From positions 1,839,001-1,903,000 of the forward strand of contig NZ_OY776414.1 of the NCBI RefSeq assembly GCF_963675585.1: 64,000 nt of DNA. Direction: 5' to 3'. A program made the position numbers and the translations under genes. Below, in pieces: positions 36,612-45,269 of this stretch (the first letter of the stretch is position 1; every line of letters starts with the position of its first letter). Source of the stretch: an uncultured Draconibacterium sp. GTDB taxonomy: Bacteria; Bacteroidota; Bacteroidia; Bacteroidales; Prolixibacteraceae. The notes under the pieces were generated by a model that was not told the DNA's origin, did no database searches, and worked only from the letters and a program-made list of their open reading frames with translations.

Positions 36612-37670
36612 ATGAATAAAAACCAACGAACTAAAAATCAATCGAGAAGACGATTTTTAAGCAATTCAGCTGCTTTGGCTGCCGCCTCAATGATCCCCAT
36701 GAATTATGGGTTTACAAATCCTTTAGATTCACAAATGGTTGAAAAAGTAGATTCAAACTTTGGAGGTGTTTCAATTGGTACTATTACATACAGTTGGAGA
36801 TCGATGCCGGGCGGACTTGAAAACATTGTAAAATATTGTAATGAGTGTGGTATTAGCTCTATTGAGTTAATGAGCGGTGATTTGGAAACCTTTTTGGGAG
36901 CTCCGGAAAATCCAATGACGGCGATTTTTAAAAGTATGGCGCCTCCTCCACCTCCAAAACCAGGCGAAAAACCAGCGCCAAGAAGAAGACCTGAATTTAC
37001 AGAAGAACAGAAGGCACAAATAGAAAAATACAATCAGCAAATGACAACATTTCGTGTTGATGTTGACATGAACAAAGTAGCAGCGGCCAGAAAGCTACTC
37101 GACGATGCCGGAATTAAAGCGCACATTGTAAAATTTTCGCCTTCGCGTTGGTCGGATGAAGAAATAGAATATGCCTTTAAAGTGGCCAAAGCAATGGGCG
37201 CCAAAGGAGTAAGTGAAGAAATAAGTGAAGCAGCGGCTAAAAAGCTGGCACCTTTTGCCGAAAAACACGGGATGTATGTTGTTTTTCACCAGCACATGCA
37301 ATTTGCCGAAAATGAAGGATTTAGCTACGACCCTTACATCGCCGTTTCGCCTGCAATAATGTTTAATTTTGATTCGGGCCATTTTTGGGGATCAACCGGA
37401 ATTCATCCCAATGAAATATTAAAAAAATACCACGAGCGCATTTTTAGTATCCACATAAAAGACAAAACCGGACCAGATGCCGAAGTTCCGAATACCAATC
37501 AGGTTTGGGGCCAGGGACAAATGCCTTTAGAGGATGTTCTTCTACTGATAAAAAAAGAAAAGTGGCCCATTTACTGCGACATAGAGCTGGAATACGAAAT
37601 AAAACCATGGTCGGATGCTGTGCACGAGGTAAAAACTTGTGTGAATTATGCCCGTCAGATTTTAATGTAG
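36612..37670 (+). CDS. Tat-exported sugar phosphate isomerase/epimerase-like protein
   Basis: This is a 352-residue TIM-barrel protein of the xylose-isomerase-like superfamily. The N-terminus has a twin-arginine signal (SRRRFLSNSAALAAASMIP), so it is exported folded, usually with its metal. Likely metal-site stretches are the Glu of SSIELMSG, HQHMQF, FNFDSGHFWG and the acidic end DIELEYE. A proline-rich insert (APPPPPKPGEKPAPRR, about 110-126) lies in an early loop. Exported members of this group in Bacteroidota are mostly uncharacterised; some act on keto-sugars or other sugar derivatives. It stands alone, divergent from the PQQ-propeller gene. Confidence 0.85.
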   Translation: MNKNQRTKNQSRRRFLSNSAALAAASMIPMNYGFTNPLDSQMVEKVDSNFGGVSIGTITYSWRSMPGGLENIVKYCNECGISSIELMSGDLETFLGAPENPMTAIFKSMAPPPPPKPGEKPAPRRRPEFTEEQKAQIEKYNQQMTTFRVDVDMNKVAAARKLLDDAGIKAHIVKFSPSRWSDEEIEYAFKVAKAMGAKGVSEEISEAAAKKLAPFAEKHGMYVVFHQHMQFAENEGFSYDPYIAVSPAIMFNFDSGHFWGSTGIHPNEILKKYHERIFSIHIKDKTGPDAEVPNTNQVWGQGQMPLEDVLLLIKKEKWPIYCDIELEYEIKPWSDAVHEVKTCVNYARQILM

Positions 37671-37843
37671 AGTACTGACAAATAGCAATTTTATATTTGT
37701 TCTTATGTGAGTCATTCTGTTTAGGATGGCTCACTTTATTCATACAAAGTTTTGATTCAAAAATTGGGATAACCTTATAACGAGTATTTTACATACACAC
37801 CAGGATCGTATTTGGTATAAAGAAAATTCTTAAAGTTGACTAT

Positions 37844-38005
37844 CCCCGTGGCAAAGCCAAGAGGTATTACGCCAACTTTATTTCAGCAAAACAGCTGAAA
37901 GCCGAATTTTCATTATTTCACCCCTCTGTCAGTCTTTCGACTGACATCTCCCCTGAAATTCAGGGGAGAATATAAGGAAACCCCGTGGCAAGCCACGAGG
38001 AATTA
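37844..38005. repeat. Intergenic repeat mosaic with hairpins
   Basis: The 400-bp gap 37671-38070 has no gene. It contains two near-copies of one unit: 37844-37869 (CCCCGTGGCAAAGCCAAGAG...) and 37981-38005 (CCCCGTGGCAAGCCACGAGG...), the second holding a perfect CGTGGC/GCCACG hairpin. Between them lie three more perfect hairpins: 37881-37900 (TTTCAGC/GCTGAAA), 37927-37946 (TGTCAGTC/GACTGACA) and 37947-37969 (TCTCCCCTGAA/TTCAGGGGAGA). This resembles dispersed non-coding repeats of Bacteroidota genomes. The 170 bp before it show nothing notable. Confidence 0.7.
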
Positions 38006-38023
38006 TTTGATTAAATAGAAAAA

Positions 38024-38041
38024 GCCGGAGAAAACCCCGGC
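38024..38041 (-). terminator. Terminator of the esterase gene
   Basis: GCCGG paired with CCGGC, followed on the minus strand by TTTTTC, lies 30 bp past the stop codon of the minus-strand esterase gene. The stem is short but G+C-rich and followed by a U-tract. Confidence 0.75.
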
Positions 38042-38070
38042 CATTTCGTAATAAACTATATTTCTACTAA

Positions 38071-39321
38071 TTATTTAAAAAATACACTGTCAAAAAATGC
38101 TTTCATTTTAGCGGCGTAAGGCACACCTATTTTTTCGAAAGTGGCTCTTGTCCGAGCATCCGGTTTCCAATCAAAAAATGCATGACTGGCTCCTTCCACC
38201 TGCAGATATTCCACTTTCTGTCCGGCATCTTTTAAAGCATCAACATACACCTGATTTTCTTCATTCGAAATAAGAGGATCAGAAGTACCCCGCACAAGAA
38301 ACTGCGGAACATTCCGATCACTAACATTTGGAATGCTGTTTATTGGTGCGATTGCTTTCACCTGCTCTGCCGTTAAATTATCGACAAAACTAGCCATTGA
38401 ACTTCCTCTAAAAACACCGTAACTTGGGGCGGCTGCTTTAATGGCTGTTGCAATTTCGTTACGAACCTGTTCTGTACTTTTTCCTTTTGGTAAATAGGTA
38501 GGTTTATACTCAAAAACACCTTCCTTTTCGCCAAAACCACCATCGCCGATCATTTCTACCATATTGGCAGCCGATGCGGACAAATGGCCACCGGCGCTGT
38601 CACCGGTTACTGCAATTCGAGTTGCATCGCCACCGTATTTTGAAGCATGTTCCTGAATATGAGCGATTGCACCATACACATCTTCGATAAGATTATTTAC
38701 TTTATTTGGTACAGCATCGCCATCCAGATTTTTATTCCAACGATAATCGATACTACAAATCACGTATTGTCCACCTTTTAATAATTCAAATGCAAGTCCG
38801 CGCATAATATCTTCGTTGTTCGATGACCATCCTCCACCGTGAATAATTACAATTATTGGAAGGTTTTTTGCACCTTTTGGCGAATAAACATCATATTTCA
38901 GTTTTTTTACTCCGGGCTGAGCATAAACAATATCGCGCGTAACTTCGATGTTGTCAACCAATTCCGACTTAAAAAATGTAGCACCAACGGTCATGTCCTT
39001 GTCAACAGTAATTTTCTTTTCTGTTACAAAGTACTCGTAGCTTGTGGTTCCCCACATTCCACCCGCAACAGTCTTAAAAATACAATCCATACTGTAGCCC
39101 GAAGCCGGTGTTGCAGTAATTGTAATTTCAGTTCCGGCTTCAACCTTTCCATCTTCCGGAATTTTAGGACTAACCGAATAAGATCCGTGATCTGCTGCAT
39201 CCAAAGTTACTTTATACATTTCACCTTGTCCTTTGTCGGTTCTGCTACCAACGGCACTTACGTCAACATTTGTCAGGAAAAGTACAATTGCCATAATAAT
39301 GTAAGAAGTTGTTTTTTTCAT
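38071..39321 (-). CDS. Exported alpha/beta-hydrolase esterase with InlB-like repeat domain
   Basis: This is a 416-residue secreted esterase. After a signal peptide (about 1-24) comes a beta-rich repeat domain of InlB B-repeat type (about 35-120, YKVTLDAADHGSYSVSP, ITITATPASGYSM, then VGATFF), followed by a BD-FAE/lipase-like hydrolase domain: oxyanion motif HGGGWSS, nucleophile elbow VTGDSAGGH, acid in GTSDPLI and catalytic His in GASHAFF. It would release acyl groups (acetyl or hydroxycinnamoyl) from glycans. It is monocistronic, with its own terminator and an upstream palindrome at 39392-39408 that matches the candidate repressor site. Confidence 0.88.
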   Translation of the reverse strand: MKKTTSYIIMAIVLFLTNVDVSAVGSRTDKGQGEMYKVTLDAADHGSYSVSPKIPEDGKVEAGTEITITATPASGYSMDCIFKTVAGGMWGTTSYEYFVTEKKITVDKDMTVGATFFKSELVDNIEVTRDIVYAQPGVKKLKYDVYSPKGAKNLPIIVIIHGGGWSSNNEDIMRGLAFELLKGGQYVICSIDYRWNKNLDGDAVPNKVNNLIEDVYGAIAHIQEHASKYGGDATRIAVTGDSAGGHLSASAANMVEMIGDGGFGEKEGVFEYKPTYLPKGKSTEQVRNEIATAIKAAAPSYGVFRGSSMASFVDNLTAEQVKAIAPINSIPNVSDRNVPQFLVRGTSDPLISNEENQVYVDALKDAGQKVEYLQVEGASHAFFDWKPDARTRATFEKIGVPYAAKMKAFFDSVFFK

Positions 39322-39391
39322 AAATCAATGAGTTCGTTATTTTGTTTATCAGTTTAGTGTAATCATGTATAATTTTCGACTAAATCTTTAT

Positions 39392-39408
39392 TGTGTATAT
39401 ATGACATA
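39392..39408. promoter_or_regulatory. Candidate operator before esterase gene
   Basis: TGTGTATATATGACATA matches TGTGTC-N5-GACACA with two differences. It is 71 bp before the start codon of the esterase gene on the minus strand. The rest of the 378-bp gap (39322-39699) holds only the downstream terminator of the GH3 gene and A+T-rich DNA. Confidence 0.45.
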
Positions 39409-39632
39409 AATATAATAAAATAAACATTTATATCGTACTTTTTAGTCATCACTTAATTAATACGATTCAAATTTACATTTTCTATTTTACTATACTAATA
39501 CATGGCAAAACACAGCTTTTGCAAAATTAACTTCCATCCCGTAAAGAATAGAATCACAATTTTGAAAGTATTTCTCTACCCTGTTTAATTTGATTTTTTC
39601 ATACAAATCATCAAAATCATTTCAAAAAATTA

Positions 39633-39662
39633 AAAGCCCGGTACCAAAAGATACCGGGCTTT
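39633..39662. terminator. Terminator of the BglX-type GH3 gene
   Basis: A perfect 11-bp stem AAAGCCCGGTA/TACCGGGCTTT with an 8-base loop lies 38 bp past the stop codon of the minus-strand GH3 gene. The A/T ends of the stem serve as a U-tract. Confidence 0.88.
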
Positions 39663-39699
39663 AGTCTAGCATTTAAGTTTTGGTAAAATTAAATATGCA

Positions 39700-42054
39700 T
39701 TATTTCTTCCAGATAAATTTTGCTTCTTTCAGGTCTGAAGAAGAAACTCCAATGGCAACTTTAAAATCTCCGGGTTCCCAATCATAAATTAATTCTGAAT
39801 TGTAAAACTTTAAATCTTCAGTTGTTATATTGAAAATCACTTCCCTGCTTTCACCAGGTTGAAGCATGATTTTTTGAAAGCTTTTTAATTCCTTTACCGG
39901 CCGTGAAATACTTGCAACCGGATCGGAAATATACAGTTGTACAACCTCTTCACCTGCCACTTGCCCACTGTTGGTTAAGGTTACCGTAGCGGTAAGTGTT
40001 TCGTTGCCTGCCAATTCCGACTTATTAAGTTTTACATCGCTGTACCCGAAAGTGGTATAACTTAAACCATAACCAAAAGGATAAAGCGGATCGTTTGGCA
40101 GGTCAAGATATTTAGATGTAAACTTATTATTTGGATCCATTGGTCGTCCTGTATTTTTATGATTGTAATAAACCGGAATCTGGCCAACACTACGAGGAAA
40201 CGACATGGTAAGTTTTCCTGCCGGATTGTAATCACCAAAAAGCACATCAGCAATTGCATTTCCGGCTTCCGTTCCAGGTGCCCATGCTTCAAGAATTGCT
40301 GGAACATTTTTATTTTCCCATTCCAGTGTTAGTGGTCTTCCGTTTATAAGTACCAAAACCACCGGCTTACCGGTTTTTACCAAAGCTTTTAATAAATCTT
40401 TCTGACTTTCAGGAATATTAATATCTGCTCTGCTTGCAGCTTCTCCCGACATGGCTGCCGATTCTCCTAAAACTGCGACAATAACATCGGCATCGGTTGA
40501 AATGTTTACAGCCTCGGCAATCATTTCCGCTGCTGTTCTTTGTTCCTCCTCCATTTTTACTCCCATGAAGGCTGCATAAGGCGATTTCAATCCTGCTTTT
40601 AAATACGGATCGTCAGTAATATTTGCACCTTTGGCACTTACCACTTCTACCCCATCGCCGCCAACGTTTTTAATTCCCTCAACTACAGTAGAAATTACCT
40701 TTTCTTCGCGTATCATCACCCAGGTTCCTAACATATCGCCTTTTGACGTTGCCAATGGGCCAACCACGGCAATTTTTCCCTTTTTCTGAAGTGGCAATGT
40801 GTTGTTATCGTTTTTCAATAAAACCATTGAATGGGCAGCAATTTCACGTGCTGCCTTCAAATTCGCTTCTGTAAGAATATCTTTCTCGGGGCGCGATTCA
40901 TCCAAATAAGTATACGCATTTTCGAACAAGCCCAACTTGTATTTGGCTTCTAATACGCGGCGGCATGCCACATCGATTTGTTCCATGCTTACTTTACCGT
41001 CTTCCATCGATTCTTTTAAAGTACCAATAAAACCCAGTCCCTGCATGTCCATGTCTATTCCGGCATTTAATGCCAAAGCTGAAACAGTTTTTAAATCACC
41101 CAAACCATGGTTGGTCATTTCATTTATCGAAGTATAATCGGTAACTACAAATCCATCAAATCCCCATCGGGTGCGCAAAACATCGGTCATCATAAACTTA
41201 CTTCCGGTGGCCGGAATACCATCGATCAAATTAAAAGAAGACATGGCACTACCCGCCCCCACATCAAAAGCGGCTTTGTATGGCGGAAGGTATTCATTAA
41301 ACATGGTTAAATGACTCATGTCAACGGTATTGTAATCACGGCCGGCTTCCGAAGCTCCGTACAATGCAAAGTGTTTTACACAAGCCATTATTGTATTTTC
41401 ATCGGAAAGATCATCGCCCTGGTATCCTTTTATCATCGCTTCGGCAACTTTCGATCCCCACCACGGATCTTCTCCGGATCCTTCGGCAACTCTTCCCCAC
41501 CGCGGATCACGTGAAATGTCAACCATCGGCGAGTAGGTCCAGTTCACTCCCGAAGCACTTGCTTCTGTAGCTGCAATTCGTGCACTCTTCTCAATTAATT
41601 TTGTATCCCAGGTACACGAAAGACCAAGTGGTATCGGAAAAATGGTTTTGTAACCATGAATTACATCGAGGCCAATTAATACGGGAATTTGCAAGCGCGA
41701 TTTCATAGCTGCGTCCTGTGTACCTTTAATTGCATCAAATGTAAAGCCTCCGGTAGCGCCTATTTCTCCATTCATTATAGCTGATGAGAATTTATCGTCA
41801 CTGGAACCGGCCAAAACAGCTCCCATATTTCCTGAAGCTAAATTGAGTTGGCCCAGTTTTTCTTCCAGGGTCATTTTGCTCATCAAATCACTTACAAAAA
41901 CATCCATTTCAGATGATTGTGCAAAGAGATTGAAAACAGGAAATACCAAAAAGAGCAGTAGTACTGTTTTGATTAAACGAAATTTTGGATACGGGTTAGC
42001 AATGGCAACACAAGCATTTTGAAGTTGTGTACTTTTGTTAGATAGTATTTTCAC
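39700..42054 (-). CDS. GH3 beta-glucosidase, BglX type
   Basis: This is a 784-residue periplasmic GH3 enzyme. It starts with GTG; the n-region of about 26 residues before the hydrophobic core (TVLLLFLVFPVFNLFAQ) is long, yet no later ATG is usable. The barrel domain has MTLEEKLGQLN, KHFALYGASEAGRDYN and the nucleophile motif FVVTDYTSI (Asp near 308). The sandwich domain and a fibronectin-III domain (VTLTNSGQVAGEEVVQLYIS) follow; length and order are those of BglX-type beta-glucosidases. It is its own transcription unit: terminators lie on both sides and a perfect TGTGTC-N5-GACACA site lies 85 bp upstream. Confidence 0.93.
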   Translation of the reverse strand: MKILSNKSTQLQNACVAIANPYPKFRLIKTVLLLFLVFPVFNLFAQSSEMDVFVSDLMSKMTLEEKLGQLNLASGNMGAVLAGSSDDKFSSAIMNGEIGATGGFTFDAIKGTQDAAMKSRLQIPVLIGLDVIHGYKTIFPIPLGLSCTWDTKLIEKSARIAATEASASGVNWTYSPMVDISRDPRWGRVAEGSGEDPWWGSKVAEAMIKGYQGDDLSDENTIMACVKHFALYGASEAGRDYNTVDMSHLTMFNEYLPPYKAAFDVGAGSAMSSFNLIDGIPATGSKFMMTDVLRTRWGFDGFVVTDYTSINEMTNHGLGDLKTVSALALNAGIDMDMQGLGFIGTLKESMEDGKVSMEQIDVACRRVLEAKYKLGLFENAYTYLDESRPEKDILTEANLKAAREIAAHSMVLLKNDNNTLPLQKKGKIAVVGPLATSKGDMLGTWVMIREEKVISTVVEGIKNVGGDGVEVVSAKGANITDDPYLKAGLKSPYAAFMGVKMEEEQRTAAEMIAEAVNISTDADVIVAVLGESAAMSGEAASRADINIPESQKDLLKALVKTGKPVVLVLINGRPLTLEWENKNVPAILEAWAPGTEAGNAIADVLFGDYNPAGKLTMSFPRSVGQIPVYYNHKNTGRPMDPNNKFTSKYLDLPNDPLYPFGYGLSYTTFGYSDVKLNKSELAGNETLTATVTLTNSGQVAGEEVVQLYISDPVASISRPVKELKSFQKIMLQPGESREVIFNITTEDLKFYNSELIYDWEPGDFKVAIGVSSSDLKEAKFIWKK

Positions 42055-42138
42055 AAGTTAATTTTCTTAGTTTACCACCGATAAATTTCTTTAACGAGGC
42101 TAGTTTTGTTGCCCATAAAAATAACAAAATTTACATAT

Positions 42139-42155
42139 TGTGTCTGTTCGACACA
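42139..42155. promoter_or_regulatory. Candidate operator before BglX-type GH3
   Basis: TGTGTCTGTTCGACACA is a perfect palindrome with 6-bp arms and a 5-bp centre. It lies between the terminator of the preceding unit and the GH3 gene, where the promoter must be. It is the best copy of the four related sites in this window. Confidence 0.65.
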
Positions 42156-42184
42156 TTATTTAATTTAAAATAATTCGAAAAAAA

Positions 42185-42212
42185 ACAGGCCATTTCAAAA
42201 GAAACAGCCTGT
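42185..42212 (-). terminator. Terminator of the esterase operon
   Basis: The arms ACAGGC and GCCTGT, with an inner TTTC/GAAA pairing, are followed on the minus strand by TTTTTT. It lies 22 bp past the stop codon of the Tat-exported carboxylesterase and closes the operon that begins at 49535. Confidence 0.8.
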
Positions 42213-42234
42213 ACTCTATTTATCACTCAATAGT

Positions 42235-43917
42235 TTACAACATTTCGCGACCTACTTTGTCCGGATCATTTTTTACTTCGCAAACATCATTTAGTATCAT
42301 TGTTTCACCATTTTCAGATGTAAACGCAGGCCATTGCGGCAAGGAAGTACAATTTGGATCGCCTGTTTTCATGAACGAAAGCAATGAATCAGACATTTTA
42401 TCGGAGAGTTTCCTTGGACGTGCGCCACCGCCTGTATGTGTTAACATTAAATCGGTATTGTTGAACCAAAAACAAATATCGAGACAGTGGAATGCCCGCA
42501 TCCGATTGTTAAACATTGGCGGTTCCCAACCAAACCAAGCTACATAAACCGGAGCCTTTTGGTTCAGTTTTGCAGTAGCAGTAGAAACAACTGCTGCCCG
42601 GTTACTTGCAACCAGTGTCATAACTTCAATGGGTTTGGCATCGGGGAAAGCTTTTGCATAAGCATCGTAAACAGCCGGAGCTTTGTCTCCCAAACCACCT
42701 CTAAAACCGGCTCTTTCTTTTAACATTTCCTTAGCTTCGTCGGCCGTTATTTTTTCCATCTCGGGCATTGTTCTTGCCATTCCCCACTCGTGGAATGTAC
42801 TGCAAATAAGCATCGGAACATCCGCCGAAACACCATTGGCTTCAGAATAGAAAGTTCCTTTTGGAATATTAATTCCGTCAGCCACAGGAGCAAATCCCAT
42901 ACGCATTAATCCACTTTCACCTTCTTGTTCGCGCATTTTTTGGCTGGCTTTGTTCGCTATTAAAATGTATTCCTTCCAGGGTAGATCCTGCAGTTTATCA
43001 ACTTCTGAAGGTTTTAAACCTGCTTCTTTTAAAACATACTCGCCCAACTTCTGAGAATACGCTTGATCCATTCCCTGCGTTGTGGATCCGCTCAAAGGAA
43101 CTGCTTTGTGCACCAAACCTTTTGCTGCGGGCATGGCAGCTACAGTACAAACTTTGGCTCCTCCACCCGATTGGCCCATTATGGTAACATTGCCCGGATC
43201 ACCTCCAAAATTGGCAATGTTCTCCTTTACCCATTCCAGTGCCGCTACCATGTCGAGTGCCCCTACATTTCCTGAGTCTTTGTATTTTTCGCCACCAACA
43301 CCTGAAAGGTCAGAAAAGCCAATTGGCCCCAAACGGTGATTTATTGAAACAAAAACAACATTTCCTTTGCGGCTGAGGTTTTCACCCATGTAACCGTCTT
43401 GTTCAATACCATTTCCATTGGTATATCCGCCTCCGTGCAACCACACCAAAACCGGTCGTTTACTGGTATCAATGGCAGGCGTCCACACATTCAGTTTTAA
43501 ACAATCCTCGCTAACATCGTCGTAATTCCAATGATCGGCAAACGATGAATAAGCATTGCCATAGCGGTTGTCCATAATTTGAGGTGCCGTATTTCCCCAC
43601 CAAACTGCAGGGCGAATGTCATCCCACGATTCGGGTTTTTGTGGTGGCATAAAACGGTTTTTACCGCTGGTGTCAGCACCGTATGGAATACCACGGAATT
43701 GATAAATATCTCTAAGAATAAATCCTTTTACTTTGCCATAAACGGTTTCAGCGATGGCAATATCGTCACCTATAAACAGGATCTGATCATCCTCTTCCTC
43801 AGAGTTGTCTGAAGCACCGGGAGTAGCACAAGCGGCTAATGGGAGAGTTGTTGCCAATCCAAATCCGGCTGCTCCGGCTCCCATGGTTTGAAAAAAGTTT
43901 CTTCTGTTGGTTTTCAT
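42235..43917 (-). CDS. Tat-exported type-B carboxylesterase
   Basis: This is a 560-residue esterase. The N-terminus has a twin-arginine motif (NRRNFFQTMG) followed by LPLAAC, a possible lipobox, so it may be a Tat-dependent lipoprotein. The body is carboxylesterase type B: FRGIPYGADTSGKNRFMPP, oxyanion motif WLHGGGYTNGNG and nucleophile elbow MGQSGGGAK, where the usual GESAGG is altered. It differs from the type-B esterase at 14620, which uses the Sec path and a GQSAGA elbow. It is the last gene of the six-gene esterase cluster, 72 bp after the CE1-like gene and just before a terminator. Confidence 0.87.
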   Translation of the reverse strand: MKTNRRNFFQTMGAGAAGFGLATTLPLAACATPGASDNSEEEDDQILFIGDDIAIAETVYGKVKGFILRDIYQFRGIPYGADTSGKNRFMPPQKPESWDDIRPAVWWGNTAPQIMDNRYGNAYSSFADHWNYDDVSEDCLKLNVWTPAIDTSKRPVLVWLHGGGYTNGNGIEQDGYMGENLSRKGNVVFVSINHRLGPIGFSDLSGVGGEKYKDSGNVGALDMVAALEWVKENIANFGGDPGNVTIMGQSGGGAKVCTVAAMPAAKGLVHKAVPLSGSTTQGMDQAYSQKLGEYVLKEAGLKPSEVDKLQDLPWKEYILIANKASQKMREQEGESGLMRMGFAPVADGINIPKGTFYSEANGVSADVPMLICSTFHEWGMARTMPEMEKITADEAKEMLKERAGFRGGLGDKAPAVYDAYAKAFPDAKPIEVMTLVASNRAAVVSTATAKLNQKAPVYVAWFGWEPPMFNNRMRAFHCLDICFWFNNTDLMLTHTGGGARPRKLSDKMSDSLLSFMKTGDPNCTSLPQWPAFTSENGETMILNDVCEVKNDPDKVGREML

Positions 43918-43989
43918 AAGTTCTTGGTTTTTATTGATTCTTAAAATTGTTTTGTTTTATTCTGTAAGTTTGATAAAGTTCCGAATATT

Positions 43990-45099
43990 TTATTTAAAAA
44001 GCTTCTGCGCAAAACTGTATAAATCATTTCTCCAGACCATCCAACTGTGACCTCCCGGCATTTCGCTGAAATCGTATTTAATGCTGTTCTTGTCGAATAC
44101 TTTCAACATTTCCTTGCCATTGTTGTAGGCAATGTCTTCGGGGCCTCCCTGGGTAAATAATAACAATTTGGCGTTTTTATTTAAAGTTGTTGCAATTTCT
44201 GCCAAACGTTTATCACCTGTCTCAAACATTTCTTTGTTATTGGCAAACCATCCCGAACTCATCACATTGATGTAGGCAAACATATCGGGATGTGCCATAA
44301 AAGCTTCAAGTACTTCGAGTCCACCCATTGAAAGACCTGCCAAGGCACGTTTATCAGTATCGGCATAAACCTTAAAATTCGATTCAACATAAGGAATAAT
44401 GTCGTTTACCAGATCTTCAACAAACAGGGTTACATCAATACCGCCATCGGGCATTACTACAATCATCTCCTCACATTTTCCTTCAGAAAGCAGATTGTCC
44501 ATTATCAGTCCAGCCCGGCCGACACCAGGCCATGCCAATTCGCTGTCGCCACCACCATGTATTAAATAGAATACCGGAATTTTGTTGTTTTTTGCATTGT
44601 ACCCGGGAGGGGTCCACACCTGCATGTTACGCATGGTTTTGGTTGAAGTTGAAAAATACTGAATGGCCGAAACTGCTCCGTGTGGAATATCTTTCCGCAG
44701 TGCAAAAAACTCATTTTCCCCATCGGGTGTTACATCAATCAATGCCGAAGTTTTATAGGCATCGGGCGCCTTTGGATCGTAAACTTTAAGCCCATCAACC
44801 ATAAAATGATACCGATAAGTACCTGCAGCTGCTTTTGGAATCACCATTGTCCAAACACCATTTTCAGCTTTTACACTTTCTACTTTTTGTCCCCAGGGAA
44901 CAATATCTCCGCCCAAAGTTACACTTTCAGCTTCAGGAGCATAAATACTAAAAACAACATCGCCGTTGGCAAGTACACGTGTCGATTTTAAGGTATCATT
45001 TGGAGTTGGGGTTCGGTTAAACATTTGTGCCTGCAAAGCACCAGACAAAATAAGAATGGTTAGAATACTGATTATTAGTTTAAGCTTCGGATTTTTCAT
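43990..45099 (-). CDS. CE1-type esterase with N-terminal E-set domain
   Basis: This is a 369-residue secreted esterase with a signal peptide (about 1-24), an N-terminal CBM48/E-set-like domain (about 35-125, VVFSIYAPEAESVTLGGDI and GTYRYHFMVDG), and an esterase-D/CE1 domain: FYLIHGGGDSELAW, nucleophile elbow AGLSMGGLEV (Ser near 257) and His in PGGHSWMVWR. This plan matches feruloyl/acetyl-xylan esterases of Bacteroides. The ATG at 45099 was chosen for the signal peptide; the frame is open 12 codons further upstream. It is in one cluster with a second CE1 protein (48681), a BD-FAE-like esterase and a type-B esterase. Confidence 0.9.
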   Translation of the reverse strand: MKNPKLKLIISILTILILSGALQAQMFNRTPTPNDTLKSTRVLANGDVVFSIYAPEAESVTLGGDIVPWGQKVESVKAENGVWTMVIPKAAAGTYRYHFMVDGLKVYDPKAPDAYKTSALIDVTPDGENEFFALRKDIPHGAVSAIQYFSTSTKTMRNMQVWTPPGYNAKNNKIPVFYLIHGGGDSELAWPGVGRAGLIMDNLLSEGKCEEMIVVMPDGGIDVTLFVEDLVNDIIPYVESNFKVYADTDKRALAGLSMGGLEVLEAFMAHPDMFAYINVMSSGWFANNKEMFETGDKRLAEIATTLNKNAKLLLFTQGGPEDIAYNNGKEMLKVFDKNSIKYDFSEMPGGHSWMVWRNDLYSFAQKLFK

Positions 45100-45205
45100 T
45101 GTTTTTACTTTAAATTTTTTAGGCCAAAAACACACATAAGTTTGAAGGAATCATATCCTCTCAGTTGTTTTCGTTTATTCTGATTAGAAGTTATTTAGTA
45201 ATTTT

Positions 45206-45232
45206 GAATATCCGGGCCTAACCCGGATATTC
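45206..45232. other. Perfect hairpin inside the esterase cluster
   Basis: GAATATCCGGG and CCCGGATATTC form a perfect 11-bp stem with a 5-base loop, between the amidohydrolase gene and the CE1 gene. There is no U-tract on either strand, so an mRNA processing or stabilising element is as likely as a terminator. Confidence 0.55.
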
Positions 45233-45269
45233 TTAGTCGCGAAACTACTTCGTGTCTCACACGAATTGC

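Noticed and set aside
45249-45265. Palindrome TTCGTGT-CTC-ACACGAA as a fifth regulator site
   Set aside because: The spacing and half-sites differ from TGTGTC-N5-GACACA, and it sits at the 3' end of a gene, not before one.
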